The translations under genes were made by a program, and so were the position numbers. This document shows positions 33,130 through 41,072 of a stretch of 64,000 bases of DNA, piece after piece. Below the pieces are notes generated by a model. The model made no database searches and was not told where the DNA came from. It worked only from the letters and a program-made list of their open reading frames with translations. Position 1 is the stretch's first letter. The number at the start of each line of letters is the position of its first letter. Origin of the DNA: Compostibacter hankyongensis (lineage in GTDB: Bacteria; Bacteroidota; Bacteroidia; Chitinophagales; Chitinophagaceae); contig NZ_BAABFN010000004.1 in assembly GCF_039541075.1 (NCBI RefSeq), positions 186,001 to 250,000 on the forward strand, written 5' to 3'.

Positions 33130-33867
33130 TTATTCCCCGTTCTCCTGCGGGATGGCGGCCATCCGGAAGCCGTTACGGGAAAAATGTTCCAGCACGCGGG
33201 GCAGCGCATATTCGAGCCGCTCCCAGGCTTTTTCACTGTCGTGGAAGACGATGATGGAGCCCGACTCCGCCCGGAACAGGACGTTTTGCAGGCAATCTTT
33301 CGGATCCAGGTCGGTATCAAAATCCCCGCTGAGCACATCCCACATGATGATGCGGAAGCCCTGTACGGAAGCGCTTGCCGGGAGGATGCCCGGGGGAGCG
33401 GTGGCTTCGCCGGAACCGGTCGCGCCGCCGCCGGAATCGGATATGCTGTCCCCGGCAGGGGCGGTCGGGTTTTTGAGTTCCCGGATCTGGAAAGGGGTGA
33501 TCTTTCCGTAAGGCGGGCGGAAAAGGCGGGAGTCGATATACTGCTCGGCCAGCCGCACATTCTCTACATATTTCCGGGTTCCTGTTTTCCAGCCGTTCAG
33601 GTGGTTGTGCGTATGGTTGCCCACAGCGTGTCCGTCGATAAAGATCTGCTGGTAGACATCGGGATAGGCGGCCACGTTCTTTCCGATGCAGAAGAAGGTA
33701 GCCAGCGCCTTGTATTTCCGCAGCTGCTCCAGCACAAAGGGCGTGGCTTTGGGATGCGGGCCGTCGTCGAAGGTGAGGTATACGGTGGGCGCCGCGGGCC
33801 GGAAGCGCCAGACGCAGCTTTTATATAAGGCGCGCAGCAGGCCGGGCGTTTTGACGAAATAAGACAT
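33130..33867 (-). CDS. Polysaccharide deacetylase family protein with a Gly/Ala/Pro-rich insert
   Basis: This 245-residue NodB-fold protein has motif 1 TFDDGPHP, motif 2 GNHTHNH, motif 3 RPPYG, motif 4 WDVLSGDFD and motif 5 IIVFHDS. These provide the catalytic Asp, metal-binding His pair and catalytic His. It would remove N- or O-acetyl groups from polysaccharide or peptidoglycan. Between motifs 3 and 4, residues about 131-167 form a low-complexity Ser/Gly/Ala/Pro insert not expected in the core fold. No signal peptide is evident, although the N-terminus is basic with a short hydrophobic patch. Confidence 0.9.
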   Translation of the reverse strand: MSYFVKTPGLLRALYKSCVWRFRPAAPTVYLTFDDGPHPKATPFVLEQLRKYKALATFFCIGKNVAAYPDVYQQIFIDGHAVGNHTHNHLNGWKTGTRKYVENVRLAEQYIDSRLFRPPYGKITPFQIRELKNPTAPAGDSISDSGGGATGSGEATAPPGILPASASVQGFRIIMWDVLSGDFDTDLDPKDCLQNVLFRAESGSIIVFHDSEKAWERLEYALPRVLEHFSRNGFRMAAIPQENGE

Positions 33868-33873
33868 GCTGTA

Positions 33874-33907
33874 GAGGTGAAAGGTTAAGGGTAAAAGGTT
33901 AAAGGTC
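33874..33907. repeat. Heptamer-period repeat
   Basis: Units AAAGGTT, AAGGGTA, AAAGGTT, AAAGGTC in tandem, between the deacetylase start and gltX. Same family as the tract at 13563. Confidence 0.55.
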
Positions 33908-33975
33908 CGAGCGAATTTACGGCTTTATCCGTCATGAACCCGCGTATCCCGCTTTTCCGCTCTGCAGGAATCGGT

Positions 33976-33983
33976 TAACTTTG
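33976..33983 (+). promoter_or_regulatory. Candidate minus-7 element of gltX
   Basis: TAACTTTG lies only 5 bp before the gltX ATG. If used, transcription would start almost at the start codon and give a leaderless message. No TTG lies 19-20 bp upstream, so this is weak. Confidence 0.35.
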
Positions 33984-33988
33984 CGCTC

Positions 33989-35500
33989 ATGGAAAAGCGT
34001 GTTCGGGTGCGGTTTGCACCCAGTCCTACCGGCGGCCTCCACCTGGGCGGCGTGCGTACGGTACTGTTTAACTACCTTTTTGCCCGGCAGCAGGGCGGGG
34101 ATTTTATTCTCCGTATAGAAGATACGGACCAGGCCCGTTATGTGCCGGGCGCGGAGCAGTATATCATCGATTGCCTGCACTGGTGCGGCCTGGAGCCCGA
34201 TGAGGGACCCCATACGGGGGGCAGCTATGGCCCTTATCGCCAGAGCGAACGCCGGGAGCTGTACCGTCCTTTTGCCGAACAGCTGGTGCAGCAGGGGCAT
34301 GCTTATTATGCCTTTGATACTCCGGAGGAGCTGGAAGCCAAACGGAAGGAAATACCCAACTTCAGATACGATCAGCATAGCCGTAACGGATTACGCAACT
34401 CGCTGACGCTTCCGGAAGCCGAAGTACAGGCGCTGCTGCAACAGCAGACGCCGCATGTGATCCGGATAAAAATACCGGAACAGCCCGAAACCGTGGTCTT
34501 GCAGGATATGATCCGTGGCGAGGTCAGCTTCGATACCGAAAACCTGGACGATAAGGTGCTGCTGAAAGCCGACGGCATGCCTACCTATCATCTGGCCGTG
34601 GTGGTCGATGATCACCTGATGGAGATATCGCATGTCTTCCGGGGAGAGGAATGGCTGCCCAGCGCGCCGGCGCATGTGTTGCTTTGGCGCTACCTGGGCT
34701 GGGAAGCCGGTATGCCGGCATGGGCGCATCTGCCGCTTATCCTGAAGCCGGACGGCAACGGCAAGCTCAGCAAACGCGACGGGGACCGGCTTGGTTTCCC
34801 GGTATATGCCATGAACTGGACCGATCCCGTCACGGGCGACCTGACCCACGGGTTCCGCGAGCTGGGGTTTCTGCCGGAAGCTTTTGTCAACATGCTGGCG
34901 CTCCTGGGCTGGAACGACGGCAGCGGGCAGGAGATTTTTTCGTTGGAGGAATTGGTTGACCGTTTTTCCATCGAACGTATCCACAAGGGCGGGGCAAAGT
35001 TCGATTATGAAAAGGCGCGCTGGTTCAACCACGAATATATCAAAACCGCCTCAGCTGCCCGGCTGCTTCCGTTTTTCCGGGATATGCTGCAGGAAAAGGG
35101 AGGCGCGGTCCCGGAGGAATATATGTTGGAGGTCATCGAGCTGGTGAAGGAGCGCTGCACGTTGCTGACCGATCTGTGGGACCACAGCTTTTTCTTTTTC
35201 CGGCAACCGGAACAGTATGATACGGCCGCTGTCATGAAGAAATGGAGCGCCGAAAAGGAACAGTTTTTTAAAGCCCTGGCAGACGAGCTCGGGCAGGAGG
35301 GAGAATGGTCGGAACCGGTTTTTGAAACGCTGTTCCGTTCGCTGGCCGAAAGCCGGCAGATCAAGGTGGGGGAGCTGCAGCTGCCGCTCCGGGTAATGCT
35401 TTGCGGCGGAAAATTCGGCCCTGCCGTTTTTGGTATCGCCGCCGTGTTGGGCCGCGCTGCCACACGGGAACGGATACTGGCCGCGCTGCCGCATTTCTGA
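33989..35500 (+). CDS. gltX: Glutamyl-tRNA synthetase
   Basis: This 503-residue class I synthetase has the HIGH-like motif PSPTGGLHLGG (residues 11-21) and the KMSKS-like KLSKRDGD near residue 258. TYHLAVVVDDHLMEISHVFRGEEWLPS lies between, here abbreviated to its key HVFRGEEW. It charges tRNA-Glu. The product is also the co-substrate of LanB-type dehydratases, but gltX is far from the dehydratase here and is the ordinary housekeeping copy. The C-terminal anticodon-binding helical domain is complete. Confidence 0.96.
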   Translation: MEKRVRVRFAPSPTGGLHLGGVRTVLFNYLFARQQGGDFILRIEDTDQARYVPGAEQYIIDCLHWCGLEPDEGPHTGGSYGPYRQSERRELYRPFAEQLVQQGHAYYAFDTPEELEAKRKEIPNFRYDQHSRNGLRNSLTLPEAEVQALLQQQTPHVIRIKIPEQPETVVLQDMIRGEVSFDTENLDDKVLLKADGMPTYHLAVVVDDHLMEISHVFRGEEWLPSAPAHVLLWRYLGWEAGMPAWAHLPLILKPDGNGKLSKRDGDRLGFPVYAMNWTDPVTGDLTHGFRELGFLPEAFVNMLALLGWNDGSGQEIFSLEELVDRFSIERIHKGGAKFDYEKARWFNHEYIKTASAARLLPFFRDMLQEKGGAVPEEYMLEVIELVKERCTLLTDLWDHSFFFFRQPEQYDTAAVMKKWSAEKEQFFKALADELGQEGEWSEPVFETLFRSLAESRQIKVGELQLPLRVMLCGGKFGPAVFGIAAVLGRAATRERILAALPHF

Positions 35501-35581
35501 TGCGAAGGGTTTTTCTGCTAAGGACGTACAGATGTCCCCGCATGGCCCAAAGTATTATCTTTGGCAAATTTCTCGGTAGCC

Positions 35582-36292
35582 ATGTTCCGTCACAGGGGTA
35601 AGAACAGGACATATATCCATAATCTGAAACTGGCCTCTTTGTTATCTTTTGTGGCCGGTATCGTGAATGTGACCGGTTTTTTTTCGGTCCAGAAGCTGAC
35701 GACCAACGTAACCGGACACTTTGCCGGCATCGCCGACCAGATGCTTAAGAAGGACTTTCGCGGGGCCGGTTTTTATCTGTTGTTCATCCTTTTCTTCCTG
35801 TTGGGCGCGTTCGTCTCCAATATGCTCGTGGAGACCACCCTGAGAAAAGAGCCGCGTTATGCCAGCGCTCTCCCGGTTTCGGCAGAGATCATTATCCTCA
35901 CCACGGTTGCCCTGCTGCACGGAAATACCGTCCGGCATTTTGGGAACGAGATCGCTTGTATGCTGCTGTTCGCCATGGGGCTGCAGAATGCGCTGGTGAC
36001 CAATATTTCCAAAGCCATCGTACGGACCACGCACCTGACCGGACTCTTTACCGATCTGGGCATAGAGCTGTCCCAGCTGTTCTTTTATCGGCAGCCTGAC
36101 CAGCGGCAGCAGCTATCGGCTTCGGTGAAGCTGCGTCTGGCCATCATTGGCTGCTTCTTTCTCGGCGGCATGGCCGGCGGTTGGGGATTTTTCCTGTTTG
36201 ACAGGATCATTCTGTTATTGGCGGTGGGTTGTCTGCTGGCCGGACTGACCTATGATAATCTTAAATATCGGATATTGCTCTACAGAAAATAA
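35582..36292 (+). CDS. YoaK family (DUF1275) membrane protein
   Basis: The protein is 236 residues from ATG 35582; an upstream TTG would add seven residues. About six membrane helices are visible, starting SLLSFVAGIVNVTGFF, followed by the family segments TTNVTGHFAGIAD and FAMGLQNALVTNISKAIVRT, and THLTGLFTDLGIELS. This pattern is typical of DUF1275 proteins, whose transport role is unproven. It lies 81 bp downstream of gltX on the same strand, with no functional link seen. Confidence 0.88.
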   Translation: MFRHRGKNRTYIHNLKLASLLSFVAGIVNVTGFFSVQKLTTNVTGHFAGIADQMLKKDFRGAGFYLLFILFFLLGAFVSNMLVETTLRKEPRYASALPVSAEIIILTTVALLHGNTVRHFGNEIACMLLFAMGLQNALVTNISKAIVRTTHLTGLFTDLGIELSQLFFYRQPDQRQQLSASVKLRLAIIGCFFLGGMAGGWGFFLFDRIILLLAVGCLLAGLTYDNLKYRILLYRK

Positions 36293-36357
36293 TCCGGAAG
36301 TAAGAAGCCGGGGAACTCTGGTGCTGTTTTTGCTGGGAAGCTTGAAAACCGAATATC

Positions 36358-36813
36358 ATGAAGCAGTTATTTTATCTATCTCTTCTTTTTGTAACAGGAC
36401 TGTTTGCCGCCGGGCGGGCTACTGCGCAGCTGCGTCAGCTGCCCGAGGCGGTAAAGGACGCCTTTGAACAGAAATACCCGCAGGCGCGCAAGGTACAGTA
36501 CGAAGACCGGGTAGTGGATGTGCTGGTGCATTTTGAAAACGACGGCGCCGCCGCTACTGCCAAATACAACTCCCGGGGCGCCTGGCAGTGGACGGAAACA
36601 ACGCTGGCCTTTGAAGACCTGCCGGCTGGGGTGCAGGACGGATTCAACAAAAGCAAGTACGCAAGCTGGCAGCAGGATAACGTATACCGTGTGGACCTTC
36701 CGGGCGGCACCCTGCAGTACAAGCTGCAGGTGGAAAAGAATGCGGTCCAGAAAAAGAACCTGTACTACAGCACGCGCGGTCGCCTGCTGAGCGATAAGAT
36801 CACCATGTACTGA
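36358..36813 (+). CDS. Periplasmic PepSY-like (DUF2874) protein
   Basis: This 151-residue protein has a signal peptide, MKQLFYLSLLFVTGLFAAG, cut near ATA-QLRQ. Two repeats of the PepSY-like fold follow, each starting with the pattern LPEAVKDAFEQKYPQA or LPAGVQDGFNKSKYAS. Such proteins are common in Bacteroidota periplasms. Their function is unclear; inhibition of proteases or binding of envelope components has been suggested for the superfamily. It sits alone upstream of an M1 metallopeptidase gene on the same strand, 92 bp apart. Confidence 0.83.
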   Translation: MKQLFYLSLLFVTGLFAAGRATAQLRQLPEAVKDAFEQKYPQARKVQYEDRVVDVLVHFENDGAAATAKYNSRGAWQWTETTLAFEDLPAGVQDGFNKSKYASWQQDNVYRVDLPGGTLQYKLQVEKNAVQKKNLYYSTRGRLLSDKITMY

Positions 36814-36905
36814 GCCGGATACATATGCGGCTGTAAACCGCACTTTCCACCGGTCCCTTCCGCGGTGGCCGGGTTATTTTCTTTACTTTAGCCTAAATTT
36901 CCCTC

Positions 36906-38894
36906 ATGCAGAGATTTCGATGTTTTGTTGCCGGTATTTTCCTTTGTATGTTCTTTTGCGCTGCGGCGACGGCCCAGCGAACCTACTGGCAGCAAAAAGC
37001 GGAATATAAGATGGCGGTAAAGCTGGATGTGCATACCAACCGGCTAACGGGCACCGAGCAGGTGACCTATTACAATAACTCCCCTGATACCCTCCACCGC
37101 ATTTTCTTTCACCTGTACTGGAATGCTTTCCAGCCGGGCAGCATGATGGATGTGCGCAGCCGCGAGCTGGGGAAAATCGTCCTGGGGCTGAATGAAAAAG
37201 GCGATACCGTTCGCGACTGGGACAGCCGTGTCCGGGACCGTATCCTGCACCTGAAGCCGGATGAGATCGGGTACGACAGCGTCGTTACGCTGAAGATGGA
37301 CGGACGCCGGCAGGAAATACGCTATCATGAAACCATTCTGGAAGTGCTGCCCGACCGTCCCGTGTTGCCTGGCTCCAGCGTCAGGTTTGATCTGATCTTC
37401 AAGTGCCAGGTGCCCGTGCAGATACGGCGCAGCGGCAGGGATAACGCGGCGGGCGTGCGTTACTCGATGAGCCAGTGGTATCCCAAGATATGCGAGTACG
37501 ATTACCGGGGATGGCATCCTACCCCTTATATAGCCAGGGAGTTCTACGGCGTCTGGGGTGATTACGATGTCACCATCGACCTCGATAAGCATTACCTGGT
37601 CGGCGGAACCGGTTATTTACAGAACCCGCAGCAGACCGGTTATGGTTATGCGGCAGCCGGTACAAAGGTCAGCTCCCCCCGGGGCGGCCTGCTGAGCTGG
37701 CATTTTTATGCGCCCAACGTTCATGATTTTATGTGGGCGGCTGACCCGCGATACCGGCATCTCTCGCAGACGGTGAACAACGCCGCGCAGACCACCCTGC
37801 ATGTGATCTATAAGAAAGACACCGCCAGCGCCGCAGCCTGGCAAGAGGTGCTGAAAGCGGCCGTACGCGCATTGCCGTTTATCGAAAAGCATTTCGGCCC
37901 TTATCCTTACAAACAGTATTCCTTTATACAGGGCGGCGACGGCGGCATGGAATACCCCATGGGCACGCTGATCGCAGGACCCAGCCTGGGAACCGTCTTT
38001 CATGAATGGATGCATAGCTGGTACCAGATGATGCTGGGCACCAACGAGTCCATGTACCCCTGGATGGACGAGGGCTTTGCCACTTATGCGGAAGGCAAGG
38101 TCTCCTATTATTACTATCATGCTTATGCGGATTCGGTTTTTAAAGATGATCCGAAGGGCCGGGAGATCACGCTGGGCAAGCTGGATAAGGCGCTCCCCCT
38201 GGGAGCTGCGGATGCCTACCGCGGTTATTTTTCGCTGGTAGAAAGCGGGCTGGCGGAACCCATGACTACCCATGCCGATCATTACGAGACCAACTTCGCC
38301 TACGGACAGAATGCCTATTCCAAGGGCGCCGTATTTCTGGAGCAGCTGGGCTATATCACCGGCGCGCAGGTGCGGGACAGCATCCTTATGCAGTATTACC
38401 GCAAATGGCGTTTCAAGCATCCCGATCCCAATGATTTTATGCGGGTGGCCGAAAAGGTGAGCGGTATGCAGCTGGACTGGTATCAGGAATACTGGATCAA
38501 TACCACCAAGACCATCGACTACGGCATTGAGGACCTGAAGAACGAAGACGGACACGCACAGATCACCCTCCGCCGTATCGGAGAAATGCCGATGCCGGTG
38601 GACCTCCTGGTGCGGTACAAGGACGGGCACACCGAGATGCATTATATCCCGCTTTACGAGATGTTTGGGACAAAGCCCCGGGAAGACAGCGCGGGGCGCC
38701 GTATCGTTCACAAGCCCTGGCGCTGGACAAACCCTGTGTACCACCTGTCCCTTCCCGACAGCGTTTCGGCTATCAGCAGCATAGAGATCGATCCCAGCCA
38801 GCGGATGGCGGACACGGGCCGTGGCGATAACCGGGTCAGCGGCGGGATTATTATTGGAAGAGCGAGGCATCCTAAAGCGGATCTGGTCAATTGA
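36906..38894 (+). CDS. M1 family zinc metallopeptidase, secreted
   Basis: This 662-residue protein has a signal peptide (MQRFRCFVAGIFLCMFFCAAATA). The N-terminal beta domain contains VKLDVHTNRLTGTEQVTYY. The zinc site is HEWMH (366-370) with the third ligand E389 in MDEGFATYAE. An exopeptidase-type motif precedes it as GGDGGMEYPMGT, replacing the classic GAMEN. The HExxH-18-E spacing is normal for M1 peptidases. It probably degrades peptides in the periplasm or outside the cell. The protein ends with a beta-rich part rather than a long HEAT domain. Confidence 0.92.
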   Translation: MQRFRCFVAGIFLCMFFCAAATAQRTYWQQKAEYKMAVKLDVHTNRLTGTEQVTYYNNSPDTLHRIFFHLYWNAFQPGSMMDVRSRELGKIVLGLNEKGDTVRDWDSRVRDRILHLKPDEIGYDSVVTLKMDGRRQEIRYHETILEVLPDRPVLPGSSVRFDLIFKCQVPVQIRRSGRDNAAGVRYSMSQWYPKICEYDYRGWHPTPYIAREFYGVWGDYDVTIDLDKHYLVGGTGYLQNPQQTGYGYAAAGTKVSSPRGGLLSWHFYAPNVHDFMWAADPRYRHLSQTVNNAAQTTLHVIYKKDTASAAAWQEVLKAAVRALPFIEKHFGPYPYKQYSFIQGGDGGMEYPMGTLIAGPSLGTVFHEWMHSWYQMMLGTNESMYPWMDEGFATYAEGKVSYYYYHAYADSVFKDDPKGREITLGKLDKALPLGAADAYRGYFSLVESGLAEPMTTHADHYETNFAYGQNAYSKGAVFLEQLGYITGAQVRDSILMQYYRKWRFKHPDPNDFMRVAEKVSGMQLDWYQEYWINTTKTIDYGIEDLKNEDGHAQITLRRIGEMPMPVDLLVRYKDGHTEMHYIPLYEMFGTKPREDSAGRRIVHKPWRWTNPVYHLSLPDSVSAISSIEIDPSQRMADTGRGDNRVSGGIIIGRARHPKADLVN

Positions 38895-38973
38895 TGGATT
38901 TCTATCCCCGGGACGGGATAATGGAATGGATAAAATGCATTTTAACGTGCGGTTTTTTAACAGGCGAAAGCAT

Positions 38974-38981
38974 TATCTTTG
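38974..38981 (+). promoter_or_regulatory. Candidate minus-7 element of the lemA-TPM cluster
   Basis: TATCTTTG lies 33 bp upstream of the LemA start; a T-run stands in the minus-33 region instead of a clean TTG. Confidence 0.5.
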
Positions 38982-39013
38982 AATAAACTACCTCAACCCA
39001 AAACGACAGTACT

Positions 39014-39649
39014 ATGAAAAAAGGTTGCATTCCCATACTGATCATTGTGGCGCTGATCCTCCTGATCGGCGGATGTGGCATCAAAAACAGCTATAATAAT
39101 ATGGTGACGCTGGATCAGAATGTACAAAGCCAGTGGAGCCAGGTGGAAAACCAGTACCAGCGCCGGGCAGACCTGATCCCGAACCTCGTCAATACCGTAA
39201 AGGGAGCCGCGGATTTTGAGAAATCCACGCTTACGCAGGTGATCCAGGCCAGGGCTTCCGCTACGCAGATAAAGGTAGATCCCAACGATCTGAGTCCGGA
39301 AAAGATCCAGCAGTTCCAGCAGGCGCAGGGACAGCTGAGCCAGGCACTGGGACGGCTGATGGTCGTCTCGGAACGTTATCCGGAGCTAAAAGCCAACCAG
39401 AACTTCCGTGACCTGCAGGCGCAGCTGGAAGGAACGGAAAACCGGATTACCGTAGCCCGGAAAGACTTCAACGACGCCGTGCAGGGATTTAACACCAAGA
39501 TAAAGCGTTTCCCTGCTGTGCTCTGGGCCGGCATATTCGGATTCAAGGAAAAGGGCTTTTTCAAAGCGCAGGCCGGAGCCGAGACGGCGCCTACGGTGAA
39601 TTTCGGCAACAGCAATGCCGCTGCATCCGCGGATACCACCGCACCCTGA
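39014..39649 (+). CDS. LemA family protein
   Basis: This 211-residue protein has an N-terminal membrane anchor (CIPILIIVALILLIGGCG), then the LemA core with DQNVQSQWSQVENQYQRRAD and LIPNLVNTVKGAADFE. Helical segments follow and the tail ends in an Ala/Ser/Thr-rich stretch. The cysteine at the end of the hydrophobic segment could be a lipoprotein site. LemA proteins have no agreed function. The gene is the first of three genes with two TPM-domain proteins, an arrangement conserved in many bacteria. Confidence 0.92.
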   Translation: MKKGCIPILIIVALILLIGGCGIKNSYNNMVTLDQNVQSQWSQVENQYQRRADLIPNLVNTVKGAADFEKSTLTQVIQARASATQIKVDPNDLSPEKIQQFQQAQGQLSQALGRLMVVSERYPELKANQNFRDLQAQLEGTENRITVARKDFNDAVQGFNTKIKRFPAVLWAGIFGFKEKGFFKAQAGAETAPTVNFGNSNAAASADTTAP

Positions 39650-39679
39650 ACGTCTGCACTGAAATAAAAATGACAACGG

Positions 39680-40138
39680 ATGAAAAAATCTCCGTCAAAA
39701 GAAAACAAATCTCTTTTCAGCCCGGCGGAAGACGAACGCCTGGTAGCCGCTATCCGCGAAGCGGAGCGGATGACTTCGGGGGAGATACGGCTATACGTAG
39801 AAAGTCATTGCAGCTTTGTGGATCCGATGGACCGTGCCCGGGAGGTGTTTGCCGGGCTGAATATGCAGCATACCCGGGATCATAACGGAGTATTGGTATA
39901 CCTGGCGCTTAAAGACCGGCAGTTTGCCATATATGGCGATGAGGGAATGCACCGGAAGGTGGGTGAAGATTTCTGGAAGGAGCAGGCGTTGCAGCTGCTG
40001 TCCTTTCTGCGGAAAGGAGCGATGGTGGAAGGGCTGGAAACTTGTGTAAAAGCAGTCGGCGTCTCCCTGCGGGAGCATTTCCCTTATGAGCCGGATGATG
40101 AAAACGAATTGCCGGACGATATCGTGTTTGGATTATGA
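39680..40138 (+). CDS. TPM-domain protein without signal peptide
   Basis: This 152-residue protein has one TPM domain: SGEIRLYVESHC, LNMQHTRDHNGVLVYLALKD and RQFAIYGDEGMHRKVG. There is no signal or membrane segment, so it is probably cytoplasmic or peripheral. It is 31 bp behind lemA and overlaps the next TPM gene by 4 nt, so the three are surely one operon. Function is unknown; plant and Rhodothermus TPM proteins have been linked to photosystem repair and phosphatase activity. Confidence 0.88.
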   Translation: MKKSPSKENKSLFSPAEDERLVAAIREAERMTSGEIRLYVESHCSFVDPMDRAREVFAGLNMQHTRDHNGVLVYLALKDRQFAIYGDEGMHRKVGEDFWKEQALQLLSFLRKGAMVEGLETCVKAVGVSLREHFPYEPDDENELPDDIVFGL

Positions 40139-40932
40139 AACATAACTTTTTGTTACGCCCGGTCATGGCGCTTTGTGTTCTGTTATCGTTGTGCGTATGG
40201 CCGGCACAGGCGCAGGATGTGCCCGCCCGTCCGGAGCCGCCCCGCCTGGTCAATGATTTTGCCCGGCTGCTGATGCCGGATCAGGCCGATGTGCTGGAGC
40301 ATAAGCTGCGGAACTATAACGATACCACCTCTACACAGATCGCCGTAGTGATCGTGGAGAGCGTAGGCGATTATGCCATGGTGGACTATGCCGTAAAGCT
40401 GGGGCGCAGCTGGGGAGTGGGCGGTAAGCAGTTCAACAACGGGGTGATCCTGCTGATCGCGGTAAAGGATCATAAAGCCTTTATCGCCACCGGATACGGC
40501 ATGGAAGGCCCCCTGCCGGACGCCACCTGCAAGGAGATCGTTGAAAACGACATTATCCCCGCCTTCCGTGCACAGCAATATTATGCCGGTCTGGATGCGG
40601 CGGTGAACGACATCATTGCCGCCGCCGCGGGAGAGTACAAGGCCCAACCGCACAAGGATAAGGACGGCGGGAAAGGCGCGTTTTTCTTTTTTGTTTTTAT
40701 CATCATTATCCTGATCATCTTTTTCATCAGCCGTCGCGGTGGCGGTGGCGGAGGAGGTACTTCCTATACCCGGCGCGGCTGGGGCGCCGGACCTTTTATC
40801 GGGGGCTTCCTCGGCGGAATGGGTAGCGGCGGATTCGGCGGACGCGGCGGAGGCTTTGGCGGCGGTGGAGGAGGATTCGGTGGATTTGGCGGCGGCAGCT
40901 TTGGCGGCGGTGGAGCCGGCGGAAGCTGGTAA
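40135..40932 (+). CDS. YgcG-like TPM-domain membrane protein with Gly-rich tail
   Basis: This 265-residue protein has a signal peptide through CVLLSLCVWPAQAQ. The TPM domain (about 35-170) includes NDFARLLMPDQADVLE, TQIAVVIVESVGDY and IATGYGMEGPLPDATC. A membrane helix (FFFFVFIIIILIIFFISRR) follows. The tail is made of runs of Gly with Phe and Ser, typical of YgcG proteins. It starts inside the previous gene (ATGA overlap). The function is unknown; LemA and YgcG proteins often occur together at the cell envelope. Confidence 0.9.
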   Translation: MKHNFLLRPVMALCVLLSLCVWPAQAQDVPARPEPPRLVNDFARLLMPDQADVLEHKLRNYNDTTSTQIAVVIVESVGDYAMVDYAVKLGRSWGVGGKQFNNGVILLIAVKDHKAFIATGYGMEGPLPDATCKEIVENDIIPAFRAQQYYAGLDAAVNDIIAAAAGEYKAQPHKDKDGGKGAFFFFVFIIIILIIFFISRRGGGGGGGTSYTRRGWGAGPFIGGFLGGMGSGGFGGRGGGFGGGGGGFGGFGGGSFGGGGAGGSW

Positions 40933-41020
40933 CCCGGAAAAAGACTCCTTCAATAACGACGGAATCCGAGGTTCCCTGAACGGGTCCGGCATTGGCCTGA
41001 AAAAGACATGTTATTCAATA

Positions 41021-41052
41021 AAAACGCCCGGCTGGTAAAAACCGGGCGTTTT
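41021..41052. terminator. Bidirectional terminator between convergent genes
   Basis: AAAACGCCCGG and CCGGGCGTTTT flank a 10-nt loop. It serves the TPM operon (plus) and the aminopeptidase gene (minus). Confidence 0.85.
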
Positions 41053-41072
41053 GCTGTATATGCTTCGGAAAG

